From JBBQXY01 sp051004815 (GTDB lineage Bacteria; Chloroflexota; Ktedonobacteria; Ktedonobacterales; Ktedonobacteraceae), in assembly GCA_051004815.1 (NCBI GenBank), contig JBPCJY010000212.1, positions 1-64,000 of the forward strand: a stretch of 64,000 nt of DNA. Direction: 5' to 3'. The position numbers were made by a program, and so were the translations under genes. Of the stretch, positions 16,597-24,744 are shown one piece after another. The notes under the pieces are model-generated. The model was not told the origin of the DNA and ran no database searches. It was given only the letters and a program-made list of their open reading frames with translations. Position 1 is the stretch's first letter. Each line of letters begins with the position of its first letter.

Positions 16597-17244
16597 TCAA
16601 CTATCACTATCAAGGGCGTTCGTGAAACTGCCGCGTGAGCACTGAGTTCTAGGGAGTCCGTGAAATTGCCGCGTGTGTACTGAGTTCTGCTGAGAAGGCC
16701 GTCTCCTGGATAGGTGGGTTGCAAAAAGACGGTCGATACATGTTCCCTTTGGCCCAATGTGAGAAATTTCAATGCGCGTACATACCACCTGGGGTATCTC
16801 CTGGATCACGTTGAGGTAAGCATTTACCTCCTCTTGTTGAGCGTCAATATGAGCAAGCGTCAAATGCGTTATATCAAAGCGAGGAATGCGCGTGGTAAGA
16901 TAGGCCCCCATAATGTTTTCACACATACTTGTTCTTAGTGCCGTAAGAGCCGGGTCTTCCTGGATAGCGCATACAACATAGCTTCTTGGGTCAATATATG
17001 GCTGACTCAGCTTGAGCGTAAGCGGTTTAACCTGCTGAGCAAGTGCTTGCGTTATTTTGGTCAATTCTTCAAACGTTTGGGAAGGAACCAATTCTCCCAA
17101 CACAAGGGTGATATGAGGAATCATGAGGGAAGTATCGCTAAAGACAATGGCCGAATCTGTAATCCTTTGTATCTGTGCGTTTACCCTGCGACAAAACTGT
17201 ACAGTTTGTTCATCCACAGGTAGGTGAATTTTTAGTCTGACCAT
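16597..17244 (-). CDS. 2H phosphoesterase superfamily protein (LigT / 2'-5' RNA ligase-like)
   Basis: 215 residues. Two H-x-T/S-x motifs are visible: HITLVLG near residue 44 and HLTLAHI near residue 126, the signature of 2H phosphoesterases that act on 2',3'-cyclic or 2'-5' phosphodiester bonds of RNA. The fold should end near the RIEISHIGP strand. The last ~38 residues are Arg/Ser/Gln-rich and are translated from a 38 bp tandem repeat, so they look like a run-on past a damaged or displaced stop codon. It is a single gene. Confidence 0.7.
   Translation of the reverse strand: MVRLKIHLPVDEQTVQFCRRVNAQIQRITDSAIVFSDTSLMIPHITLVLGELVPSQTFEELTKITQALAQQVKPLTLKLSQPYIDPRSYVVCAIQEDPALTALRTSMCENIMGAYLTTRIPRFDITHLTLAHIDAQQEEVNAYLNVIQEIPQVVCTRIEISHIGPKGTCIDRLFATHLSRRRPSQQNSVHTRQFHGLPRTQCSRGSFTNALDSDS
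16615..16690. repeat. Two tandem copies of a 38 bp repeat at the 3' end of the 2H gene
   Basis: Copies at 16615-16652 and 16653-16690 share CGTGAAAxTGCCGCGTG and ACTGAGTTCT with a few mismatches. They are in the reading frame of the 2H gene's C-terminal tail only loosely, because 38 is not a multiple of 3. Confidence 0.6.
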
Positions 17245-17641
17245 TCGTTTTCTTCTTTAAGCTTAGCAATTATTGCACGAGGTAAGATAGCTCCTGTTGT
17301 CAAAGAGCACCATCCTATTTCGTGGTTACTCGTAGATCGCTCCGATCCTTTTCTTGACTGAATCGCTGTGCCATGATTGCTTGAATTGCTGAGTTTTCTC
17401 CTGGCTTTCATTGAAGGCGACGAATGTGGTCAGGTACAGTAACTTTCAAATAAAAGTCCCGTAAAGCCTTTAAAGTAGCCTTGGAATGAGTCTAGAAGCC
17501 TGTGTAACAGCGATGTCGAACGTCAAATTTGTGTGATTCTTAGGTATTATTACTGTACGCTTGCGTGAAGAATATGGTAAGATGCCGCTCTTAGATGCTA
17601 TACTGGAGGACACCGTCAGCATCTCTTTTCACACGAGGTTC
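17245..17641. other. Intergenic region before the aminomutase gene
   Basis: About 400 bp between divergent genes. It should hold both promoters, but I find no strong -35/-10 pair, no RNA gene and no B12-riboswitch-like conserved box. Short open frames here lack family patterns. Confidence 0.4.
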
Positions 17642-18382
17642 ATGTCTATGCAGATACGTCCCTATGGTGACACCGCCAACGATGGCGTTGTTCAACTTTC
17701 ATTCACTCTCCCTTTACCACTCGGTGTACGGTCTCGCGAGGCTGCACGTCGCTATGCTATGCTCATGGGGATACCCAATCCCCTGGTGGCACACGCGGAA
17801 AGTGTCGATACCAATTATTCCTTTTTCGTCATCTACGGAGCCTGTTCCCACACCATTGACCCGCAACAGATCGCGGTGGACGAATTAGCGCATGGTGAAC
17901 TGGACTTCTACGCAATCAATGACCTGATAGAGAAAACATTGGGACACCGTGTCACCGTTATCGGTGCGGCCATCGAAAGCGATGCACATACCGTCGGCAT
18001 TGATGCGATCTTTAACGCCAAGGGCTTCGCGGGTAATTACGGATTGGAACGCTTTCCCGCTTTCCGCGCACTGAATCTAGGAGCGCAGGTATCGTGCGAA
18101 GCTCTGTTACGGCGGGCCGTGAGCGAGCAGGCAGAGGCTATACTCGTTTCGCAGGTAGTGACGCAGAAGAACGTACACATTCACAACCTGACAAAACTCA
18201 TTGAATTGGCCGAGGCCGAAGGAGTACGTGACCGCTACCTCTTCATCGTCGGAGGGCCGCGCATATCGCACACTTTCGCCAAAGAACTGGGCTACGATGC
18301 AGGCTTTGGCCCAGGCAGCACCGCGACCAGCGTTGCTAGCTATATTGCCCAGGAATTGGTAGCTCGCCAGCGAGATGGTTAA
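17642..18382 (+). CDS. kamE: Lysine 5,6-aminomutase beta subunit-like (B12- and PLP-binding), orphan
   Basis: 246 residues, near the ~260 of KamE. The N-terminal part (QIRPYGDTANDGVVQLSF) is the dimerisation domain. Then comes a cobalamin-binding domain with DAHTVGID (His116 as the B12 ligand) and NAKGFAGNYGLE (Lys127, matching the PLP-binding lysine). The His-Lys spacing of 11 equals that of His133/Lys144 in the characterised enzyme. IVGGPRISHTFAKELGYDAG completes the Rossmann-like domain. It would move an amino group from C6 to C5 of lysine in a radical reaction. No alpha subunit (KamD) gene is in the window. Either ATG at 17642 or 17648 could start it; GAGG precedes both. Confidence 0.82.
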   Translation: MSMQIRPYGDTANDGVVQLSFTLPLPLGVRSREAARRYAMLMGIPNPLVAHAESVDTNYSFFVIYGACSHTIDPQQIAVDELAHGELDFYAINDLIEKTLGHRVTVIGAAIESDAHTVGIDAIFNAKGFAGNYGLERFPAFRALNLGAQVSCEALLRRAVSEQAEAILVSQVVTQKNVHIHNLTKLIELAEAEGVRDRYLFIVGGPRISHTFAKELGYDAGFGPGSTATSVASYIAQELVARQRDG

Positions 18383-18397
18383 AGGACAGAGGCGTCG

Positions 18398-18445
18398 TAG
18401 GTAGCGAGCTTGGTGAAAAAACTTGCACACCAAGTCAGCAACCTA
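18398..18445 (+). terminator. Imperfect hairpin terminator after the aminomutase gene
   Basis: TAGGTAGCGAGCTTGGTG and CACCAAGTCAGCAACCTA pair over most of 18 nt, 16 nt after the stop. Confidence 0.5.
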
Positions 18446-18582
18446 TGTATAAAAAGTCTATGCCATAATGAAAATTGTCTCATCCTTACCACCTTGCTTT
18501 TTTCGCAATAAACATGTATAAACATCTATATACCTCGCTTTTGTAGAGGCTTGAACACACTTTTAGTTGTTAGGGCAAATGC

Positions 18583-19545
18583 ATGGCAAAAAACCTTCGT
18601 TGTTACATGTGCTCAGACTTGCATGCCGCCAATCGTACCTACCGTAAACTGCTGAATTCTATTAAGATGAATGTATATGAAGCACAGGTTGTGTTTATTG
18701 TAGGAGACCTCACCGGTAAAGCCATCGTGCCCATCATTGCACAGGGCAATGGGCGGTACTATGCCACCTTCCTTGACCAGGAATACCATACCGAGACCGA
18801 GGCCGAGCGACAGAAGGTCGAGCAAGCTATCTCCGACATTGGCTACTACCCCTATGTCACCGACCAGGATGAGGTCGATGCGATGCGCACCGACCCGGCC
18901 AAAATGAATGAATTGTTCCGCACACAAATGATTCGTCGCGTTGGCGAATGGGTAGAGCTGGCGGAGGAACGGATTGGGAAGAGCGGCATCCAGTTTTATA
19001 TGATGCCTGGCAATGATGATGATGCGGGCGTTGATGCGATGATTGCGCAATCGAGCTATGTTATCAATCCTGTTGGTAAGCTCATCAACCTGAACGAATA
19101 CCACGAGATGCTTAGCTTTGACTATGCGAATCCTACCCCCTGGCGCACTCCGCGTGAATGGAGCGAAGATGAATACTACGCCCATATCAAGGCCAGCGCA
19201 AGCCAAATGAAACAAGTGCAACGCTCCATCTTTATGATTCACGTTCCACCATATGATAGCGGTTTAGACTCTGCACCAGAGCTTGATAAGAATATGCGGC
19301 CTAAAGTTACCATGGGAGATGTATTGCGCATCCCCGTGGGCAGTACAGGGGTGCGTCGTGCCATCCAGGAGTTACAGCCCCTGGCCAGCATCCATGGTCA
19401 TGTGCATGAATCACCTGGCCAGAGCAAGATTGGTCGTACCACCTGTTTCAATGCTGGGAGCGAGGCTAACCAGGGTATTCTACGTGGCTTTGTCTTTGAT
19501 CTTAGTAAGGACAAACTGGAACGGGCTTTTCGTGTCCAGGGCTAG
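18583..19545 (+). CDS. Calcineurin-like metallophosphoesterase
   Basis: 320 residues. The metal-binding motifs appear in the standard order: CSDLHAANR, VGDLTGK, MPGNDDD, a later single His in MIHVPPYDSG, and SIHGHVHES. The enzyme should use two metal ions to cleave a phosphomonoester or diester; substrate unknown. An insertion of ~80 residues with many acidic positions lies between the GDLTG and GND motifs. It may form a unit with the small membrane peptide and the amino acid permease that follow on the same strand. Confidence 0.85.
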   Translation: MAKNLRCYMCSDLHAANRTYRKLLNSIKMNVYEAQVVFIVGDLTGKAIVPIIAQGNGRYYATFLDQEYHTETEAERQKVEQAISDIGYYPYVTDQDEVDAMRTDPAKMNELFRTQMIRRVGEWVELAEERIGKSGIQFYMMPGNDDDAGVDAMIAQSSYVINPVGKLINLNEYHEMLSFDYANPTPWRTPREWSEDEYYAHIKASASQMKQVQRSIFMIHVPPYDSGLDSAPELDKNMRPKVTMGDVLRIPVGSTGVRRAIQELQPLASIHGHVHESPGQSKIGRTTCFNAGSEANQGILRGFVFDLSKDKLERAFRVQG

Positions 19546-19557
19546 TTTATTGGGTAA

Positions 19558-19626
19558 GTGGCTCAATACATTATGTTTGCTCTGCTCATAGCCTCGCTCA
19601 TCTTTATCTTCTTTATCGGGGCGTGA
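19558..19626 (+). CDS. Candidate small membrane peptide (22 residues)
   Basis: Starting at GTG 19558 (immediately after an in-frame TAA) or ATG 19573, the frame encodes a short, almost wholly hydrophobic peptide (FALLIASLIFIFFIGA core) ending at 19626. It lies between the phosphoesterase and permease genes. Its size and composition resemble KdpF-type accessory peptides of transporters. There is no strong ribosome-binding site, so this is a suggestion from position and composition. Confidence 0.35.
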   Translation: MAQYIMFALLIASLIFIFFIGA

Positions 19627-19662
19627 TGCATTGAGTCTTTAACCAGAAAAGGATTCATACGT

Positions 19663-21327
19663 ATGGCAAAATCTGCTTCGTCGAGTGGTCTTTTCGTTCG
19701 GCAGGCATCGGGATTAGTGCGTGATGTCAGTATGACCAATGCACTTTTCTTCAACATTGCTGCCTTCGTTGGCACTGCTGTGGGTTGGGCGGTCGTTTTC
19801 TATGCTCTTTTCCCTGAATGGCAAGGTTTGGGCATCTCTGCCTATGCTTGGATGGCCATCCTCACCGGTATCGCCTGTTTCTTCCTGGGGATGATCTTCG
19901 CTGGCCTTACCACTGCCATGCCGCGCAGTGGTGGTGACTATGTTTTTACGTCTCGTATCATCAGTCCATTTTGGGGCTGGTTAGAAAGTTGGACACTCGT
20001 TGGTTCGGCACTCACCATCATCGGCTTTGAAATCATTGTCGCTATCCGTAATATTCAGCTCACTGGCATCTTGATGGGCCTGGCCTTCCCCGGCAGCATC
20101 TTTGGTAACGCGCAGAACTGGTTCCAGGATAACACCAGTAAAATCATTGCTGGTCTTGTGGTCATGCTGGTGATTGCAGGCGTCTCGCTACTGCGCACAC
20201 GCACTTTCCACAAAGTAGTCACCGGTTTGTCCATTTTTGCGATTATCGCCGTTGCCATCAGCTTCTTCAGTGCCTTCTCCATTGACTCCAATGCGATGAA
20301 CGCGGCTCTGCCAGCCCTCGGCACCTCCTCGAAGGCGATTATGGACGCAGCGACGAAAGCTGGTTATTCCCCTGGTAAGCCCGATTTCTCGTTTACTGGC
20401 TTGATTGCTCTGGCCGGCCTGGTCAGTGTGATATTGTTCCAGTTTATCGGTTTCCAATTCTCCTCGTATATCGCCGGTGAGGTCAAAGGCAATGTGCGGC
20501 GTACCGTGATGTTCGCGGTCATTGGCGCGTTGATCTTTGCCGTCTTTATGAACTCACTCTACATCGACGTGCTGGGCAACCATTTCGGCTTCAGCTTGAC
20601 CAACGCCTGGGGTTATCTGTACTGGAATACCGGTAATGCACCACTCAACGGGCAACCGCCCTTTACGCCTCTGTTGGCGACGGCAGTTCATCCCGGAGCG
20701 TGGCCGTTATGGTTGTTTATCGCGTTAGGCAACATTACCTTGAATGTGCTGCTCTGCCCCGTTTACGCCATCTTCCTCTCGCGCATCGTGCTGGCTTGGG
20801 CACTGGATCGCCAGATTCCTGAATGGTTTAGCGTAGTGAATGAACGCACGAACGCACCCGTGCGCGTCATCGTCATAGCTGTTCTCTTAGGTGCAGTATT
20901 CTATGTCCTGACCTTCTTTGGTGTCTCCCCTGCCAGTACCATTTTCTTTGGTGTGTTATTGGCAACATTAACCTGGATTATGCCGGGCTTGAACGCCGTA
21001 TTGCTACCGTATCGCCGCCCCGATTTGTTCCAATTAACCAACAACACGGGCAAGTTCCTGGGTTTACCGCGTCTGGTATGGTGCGGTATCCTGTGGCTCA
21101 TCTTCATCGTTCCAGTCTACCTGGCATCGTTTGTCTGGCCCCTGATCCAATCCGTGATCTCATTTAAGAGTGCCAGCGATTTCCTGACCTATTCCAATAC
21201 CAGTGGTATCGGTCTAGCATTGATAATCATTGTCGTTGGGATCATCATCTACTTCGTGATGAAGGTTATTAATAATAGCCATGGCATCAATACAAAGATG
21301 ATGTTCCAGGAATTACCGCCAGATTAA
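19663..21327 (+). CDS. APC superfamily amino acid permease
   Basis: 554 residues with about 12-14 hydrophobic membrane segments. The AMPRSGGDYVFTSRIISP segment after the second helix is the classic APC substrate/Na-site motif. The loop PEWFSVVNERTNAPVRV before a later helix is also typical. It should exchange or import amino acids by proton or sodium coupling; specificity cannot be read. SD AAAAGGA lies 12 nt before the ATG. The neighbouring KamE-like and M20 genes hint at amino acid use, but that is inference. Confidence 0.9.
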   Translation: MAKSASSSGLFVRQASGLVRDVSMTNALFFNIAAFVGTAVGWAVVFYALFPEWQGLGISAYAWMAILTGIACFFLGMIFAGLTTAMPRSGGDYVFTSRIISPFWGWLESWTLVGSALTIIGFEIIVAIRNIQLTGILMGLAFPGSIFGNAQNWFQDNTSKIIAGLVVMLVIAGVSLLRTRTFHKVVTGLSIFAIIAVAISFFSAFSIDSNAMNAALPALGTSSKAIMDAATKAGYSPGKPDFSFTGLIALAGLVSVILFQFIGFQFSSYIAGEVKGNVRRTVMFAVIGALIFAVFMNSLYIDVLGNHFGFSLTNAWGYLYWNTGNAPLNGQPPFTPLLATAVHPGAWPLWLFIALGNITLNVLLCPVYAIFLSRIVLAWALDRQIPEWFSVVNERTNAPVRVIVIAVLLGAVFYVLTFFGVSPASTIFFGVLLATLTWIMPGLNAVLLPYRRPDLFQLTNNTGKFLGLPRLVWCGILWLIFIVPVYLASFVWPLIQSVISFKSASDFLTYSNTSGIGLALIIIVVGIIIYFVMKVINNSHGINTKMMFQELPPD

Positions 21328-21410
21328 ATCGACTCATTGGTAGGCGTAACCGTTTGGGTCGCCACCTGGCCTGGTTTCGCGCTGCCATAGGCAGTTTGTG
21401 AAAGTATAGT

Positions 21411-21461
21411 ATTGGTTGCAGCACATCGGCAGTCGGTGACCGCCAATGTGCTGCAACCAAT
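21411..21461 (+). terminator. Hairpin terminator after the permease gene
   Basis: Two perfectly complementary 16 nt arms (ATTGGTTGCAGCACAT at 21411-21426 and complement at 21446-21461) with a GC-rich loop, 84 nt after the permease stop and 37 nt before the next start. No U-tract. Confidence 0.65.
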
Positions 21462-21497
21462 GTGAAGAATGAAGTTTTTCATGAGAAAGTGAGCGTC

Positions 21498-22631
21498 ATG
21501 AGCGACACTACTGACCTCTTGCGGCAACTCGTTGCCATCAACTCCATTAACCCTGATCTGGTTGTAGGTGGTGCTGGAGAGACCGAGATAGCACGATTTG
21601 TGGCTGAGTGGCTGACTCGGGCAGGGTTAGAGGTTGTGCTAGACGAGCCGCGAGGCGGACGGCCCACTGTCGTTGGGATAGTCCGCGGGTCTGGTGGTGG
21701 CCGCTCGCTTATACTCAATGCTCACATGGATACCGTTGGGGTCGCGGGTATGGAACATCCGCATGAACCCTCCATTGTAGGTAATCGCCTGTATGGGCGC
21801 GGAGCCTATGATATGAAATCCGGCCTGGCTGCCATCATGATGGCGGCTGCCAACGCACAGAAACTCTCTTTACGTGGCGATGTAATTCTGACTGCTGTCG
21901 CGGATGAAGAATTTGCCAGCATTGGAACAAGCTCTGTCCTGCGGCACTGGCATGCCGATGCCGCGATTGTGACCGAACCCACCGAACTGGACCTCTGTCT
22001 CGCCCACAAAGGTTTTATCTGGTTAGATATTGAGACCACTGGCATTGCTGCCCATGGCTCGCTGCCTGAAGTAGGTATTGATGCCATCGCGAAGATGGGA
22101 AAAGTTCTCGTCGGCCTGGAAAATCTCGATCGTTCTTTACGGGCGCAGCCAACTCATTCTTTGCTCCGCAGCGGCTCACTGCATGCCTCACTGATTACTG
22201 GTGGGCAAGAACTCTCAAGCTATCCCGAACGATGTGTGTTGGGCGTAGAACGGCGCACAATCCCCGGCGAAACACAGGAAAGCGTTGAAGCTGAAATACG
22301 TGCTATCTTTACGAAAATCGCCGAGATCGACCCCCATTTCAAAGCCTCCTTACAAACAACGCTGTTGCGAGAACCATTTGAAGTTGCCGAGGACGCAGCA
22401 ATCGTCCAACTGCTTCGTTGTCATGCTACGAAAACACTGCATCACGAGCCGGACATAGGGAGCGCGAACGCCTGGATGGACGCCGCACTGCTCTCCTCAG
22501 CAGGCATACCTACAGTCGTCTTTGGCCCTGGAGGCACAGGAGCGCATGCCGTAGTAGAGTGGGCCGATCTTGACCAACTGGCCCAATGCGCCGAAATTCT
22601 GCTAGGTACGATACAAGAATTTTGTGGATGA
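21498..22631 (+). CDS. M20 family metallopeptidase (ArgE/DapE/CPG2-like)
   Basis: 377 residues from the ATG at 21498, chosen over a GTG 12 codons upstream that lies next to the hairpin. The two-zinc site is visible: His in LILNAHMDTVGVAG, Asp in RGAYDMKSGLAA, Glu-Glu in AVADEEFASIG, then EPTELDLCLAHKG and the final His in GPGGTGAHAVVEW. Members hydrolyse N-acyl amino acids or small peptides in the cytoplasm. A dimerisation domain lies in the middle (HGSLPEVGIDAI). Substrate not determinable. Confidence 0.9.
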   Translation: MSDTTDLLRQLVAINSINPDLVVGGAGETEIARFVAEWLTRAGLEVVLDEPRGGRPTVVGIVRGSGGGRSLILNAHMDTVGVAGMEHPHEPSIVGNRLYGRGAYDMKSGLAAIMMAAANAQKLSLRGDVILTAVADEEFASIGTSSVLRHWHADAAIVTEPTELDLCLAHKGFIWLDIETTGIAAHGSLPEVGIDAIAKMGKVLVGLENLDRSLRAQPTHSLLRSGSLHASLITGGQELSSYPERCVLGVERRTIPGETQESVEAEIRAIFTKIAEIDPHFKASLQTTLLREPFEVAEDAAIVQLLRCHATKTLHHEPDIGSANAWMDAALLSSAGIPTVVFGPGGTGAHAVVEWADLDQLAQCAEILLGTIQEFCG

Positions 22632-22689
22632 GCAATGAGATGAAGTGTTTCCCCATTTTATAGGGTCTGTTTAAGAAAGAGGTATAAGC

Positions 22690-23523
22690 ATGATCCGATT
22701 TGATGGGCAAGTTGCTATTGTCACCGGAAGTGGCCGGGGGCTTGGCGCGGCATACGCACGGTTACTGGCTGAACGGGGAGCCAGCGTTGTTGTGCATGAC
22801 GCGGGTGTAGCTTTAGATGGTACTGGCTTCGATCCCAATGTAGCAAATGCTGTTGTCTCTGAGATTACGACCGCGGGCGGTAGCGCACTACCCTGTTACG
22901 AGAACATTGAGTCACAGGGAGGATGTCAGCGTCTGATTGAGGCGGCAATCAGGCAGTTTGGTCGGCTTGATATCCTGATCAATAATGCAGGGTGGATTAC
23001 CTTTACTCCATTGGAAGAAATGACGCCAGCATTGTTGGAGCGTATCATCAATATCCAGATAGCCGCCCCTTTCTGGTTGTCACAAGCTGCCTTTCCCACG
23101 ATGAAACAGCAACACTATGGCCGGATAATCTTCACTACTTCCGGTCGTGCTATGTTCCTTGAGCATGCCTTGCCTGAACTGACTGGCTATGCTCTTGGAA
23201 AAATGGCACAGCTTGGCCTTATGAATGCCCTGGCGGTTGCTGGTGCGGCAGATGGTATCCGTGTAAACGCGATTTCGCCGGTGGCCGCTACACGAATGCT
23301 TCAGCGTGCTGTCGCTCCACAAGAGGTGCGTCCAGAGCAGGTCGCTCCCGGCGTAGCCTTTCTTGCCTCAGCGCAATGTGACGTTTCTGGTATCGTGTTG
23401 CAGGCGAGCAATAGTCATTTCGCAACTGCCCAATGGAAAGTATCAGCAGGAATAGATGCTGGCGAAGCAGTAATCACCCCTGAAGCTATATCCGACCAGT
23501 GGAGCATCATTACGGGGGTATAA
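22690..23523 (+). CDS. Short-chain dehydrogenase, multifunctional beta-oxidation (HSD17B4)-like
   Basis: 277 residues. The NAD(P) motif is GSGRGLGAAYARLLAERGA, NNAG is present, and the active-site Ser and Tyr-x-x-x-Lys lie in TTSGRAMF and TGYALGKMAQ. The VVHDAGVALDGTG segment after the second strand resembles the peroxisomal multifunctional enzyme/3-hydroxyacyl-CoA dehydrogenase branch. The C-terminal ~40 residues extend past the usual SDR end. SD AGAAAGAGG lies ~9 nt before the ATG. The gene after it is convergent. Confidence 0.82.
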   Translation: MIRFDGQVAIVTGSGRGLGAAYARLLAERGASVVVHDAGVALDGTGFDPNVANAVVSEITTAGGSALPCYENIESQGGCQRLIEAAIRQFGRLDILINNAGWITFTPLEEMTPALLERIINIQIAAPFWLSQAAFPTMKQQHYGRIIFTTSGRAMFLEHALPELTGYALGKMAQLGLMNALAVAGAADGIRVNAISPVAATRMLQRAVAPQEVRPEQVAPGVAFLASAQCDVSGIVLQASNSHFATAQWKVSAGIDAGEAVITPEAISDQWSIITGV

Positions 23524-23551
23524 GTCCCATAATCAAAGGCACTGCTCATGG

Positions 23552-24682
23552 TCATTGAGACGAGGACAGTATATGCAAAACGGCCTGGATGCCCAGAAAA
23601 CGAGCTATATCTGTGACCTCAGCTTCCAGCCCAACATGTATTGCGAGGGTGAGCGTGTCAAATGGCTCCACTATGATGTCCAGATGGTTCTTACGTGGCT
23701 TGCTTTTCCAGGTTCCGACTGCCCAACCGTCTACGATCAATGTTGGGTGCAGTATGCCGCCGCCGGGGTGAATGCGCCTGGCGTATTGAGATTCCACAAT
23801 CAGGTCTCGCTTGCGATAGCCGAGAAGGTACGTGTCAAAACTCGGTAGCAAACGCACCACAGGCGAGTGGAGCGGGAACTCGTCTAACCAGGCCACATTT
23901 GTCTTGAGTATCCATGCCGACCGATCAGCAATTTCTACCTCGATCAGTTGAGGGGCAATACGTTTCCATGCCGACCGCACCTCGCTTATAGGCAAGCCCG
24001 ACCAACTGGCGAAATCATCTGCTGCTGCTGGGCCGTAGGCGGCGAGGTAGCGGAGTGCGAGTTCAGCGCACGCCTCATCGCGCGCAAGGGTAACAACGCG
24101 TCCGCGCTCAATCCAATCGTCAAGGAGGACATACGTCGTCTTCCCGCCACGCTCAGGGCCCAGGCAGACAATGCCTTCAAGTGCTGCACGGCCTATAAGG
24201 TGTGGTGCCGCTTGACCTTCCAGGCGCACACCACGAGCGGCGAGTTGCTCGACGATCTCCGCTCTGGTCAGTGCTCCCTGGTTAGCAAGCACGTTGCGCA
24301 TGAGGTGGATGCCTTTGCTGCACGTCTCTTCGTCCAGCCCAAGTTCCGCTCGTCGTGTCTGGCTCGCGGCGACAAAGATGGGGCCGAGCAGTGACAGAAG
24401 CCAGTCAAGGTCTTCTGTCGCCAGCAGGTGCAACGTACCCCGTTGTCCCCATGTGCGTATTACCGAACGCTCCTGCATCAGTGCATGTTCGATATCTGCC
24501 GCTACTAACCCAACACTGCGAGGACGTATCGCCAGCGTTGCAGCGCGTGCATCCTGTGCTTGTAGGCCACACAATTCTTTCACAACTCGCGCAACGCTCT
24601 GAACCGCATCCGGTTGCTGTGGTGTGAGACGCTGCGCATGCATGCGCAAGAGACGAACAGCATCGTTGGATAAGGAAAGCAG
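23552..24682 (-). CDS. Winged-helix DNA-binding domain protein (HTH_42 / AlkZ-YcaQ-like)
   Basis: About 376 residues. The N-terminal LHAQRL-type helix, the LCGLQAQDARAATLAIRPRS segment and IRTWGQRGTLHLLATEDLDW are hallmarks of the HTH_42 family, whose studied members include DNA glycosylases that unhook interstrand crosslinks (AlkZ/YcaQ). The C-terminal FDTYLLGYRKRDLIV and IVDGWAVGTWK segments agree. The start is unusual: family-like sequence (LSLSNDAVRLLRMHAQ) continues upstream of the first ATG (24643) to a CTG at 24682, 4 nt after GGAGGTG. TTG 24649 is the fallback. Confidence 0.78.
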   Translation of the reverse strand: MLSLSNDAVRLLRMHAQRLTPQQPDAVQSVARVVKELCGLQAQDARAATLAIRPRSVGLVAADIEHALMQERSVIRTWGQRGTLHLLATEDLDWLLSLLGPIFVAASQTRRAELGLDEETCSKGIHLMRNVLANQGALTRAEIVEQLAARGVRLEGQAAPHLIGRAALEGIVCLGPERGGKTTYVLLDDWIERGRVVTLARDEACAELALRYLAAYGPAAADDFASWSGLPISEVRSAWKRIAPQLIEVEIADRSAWILKTNVAWLDEFPLHSPVVRLLPSFDTYLLGYRKRDLIVESQYARRIHPGGGILHPTLIVDGWAVGTWKSKPRKNHLDIIVEPFDTLTLAIHVGLEAEVTDIARFLGIQAVLHILSSSQ

Positions 24683-24744
24683 AACACACCTCCAATGAAC
24701 AGTAGCTTCAAATCGGTATGAGAGCCGAAAATGATTTGTTACAG

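Noticed and set aside
18613..19242. Open frame of 209 codons on the minus strand
   Set aside because: Antisense to the metallophosphoesterase, which has all its metal motifs.
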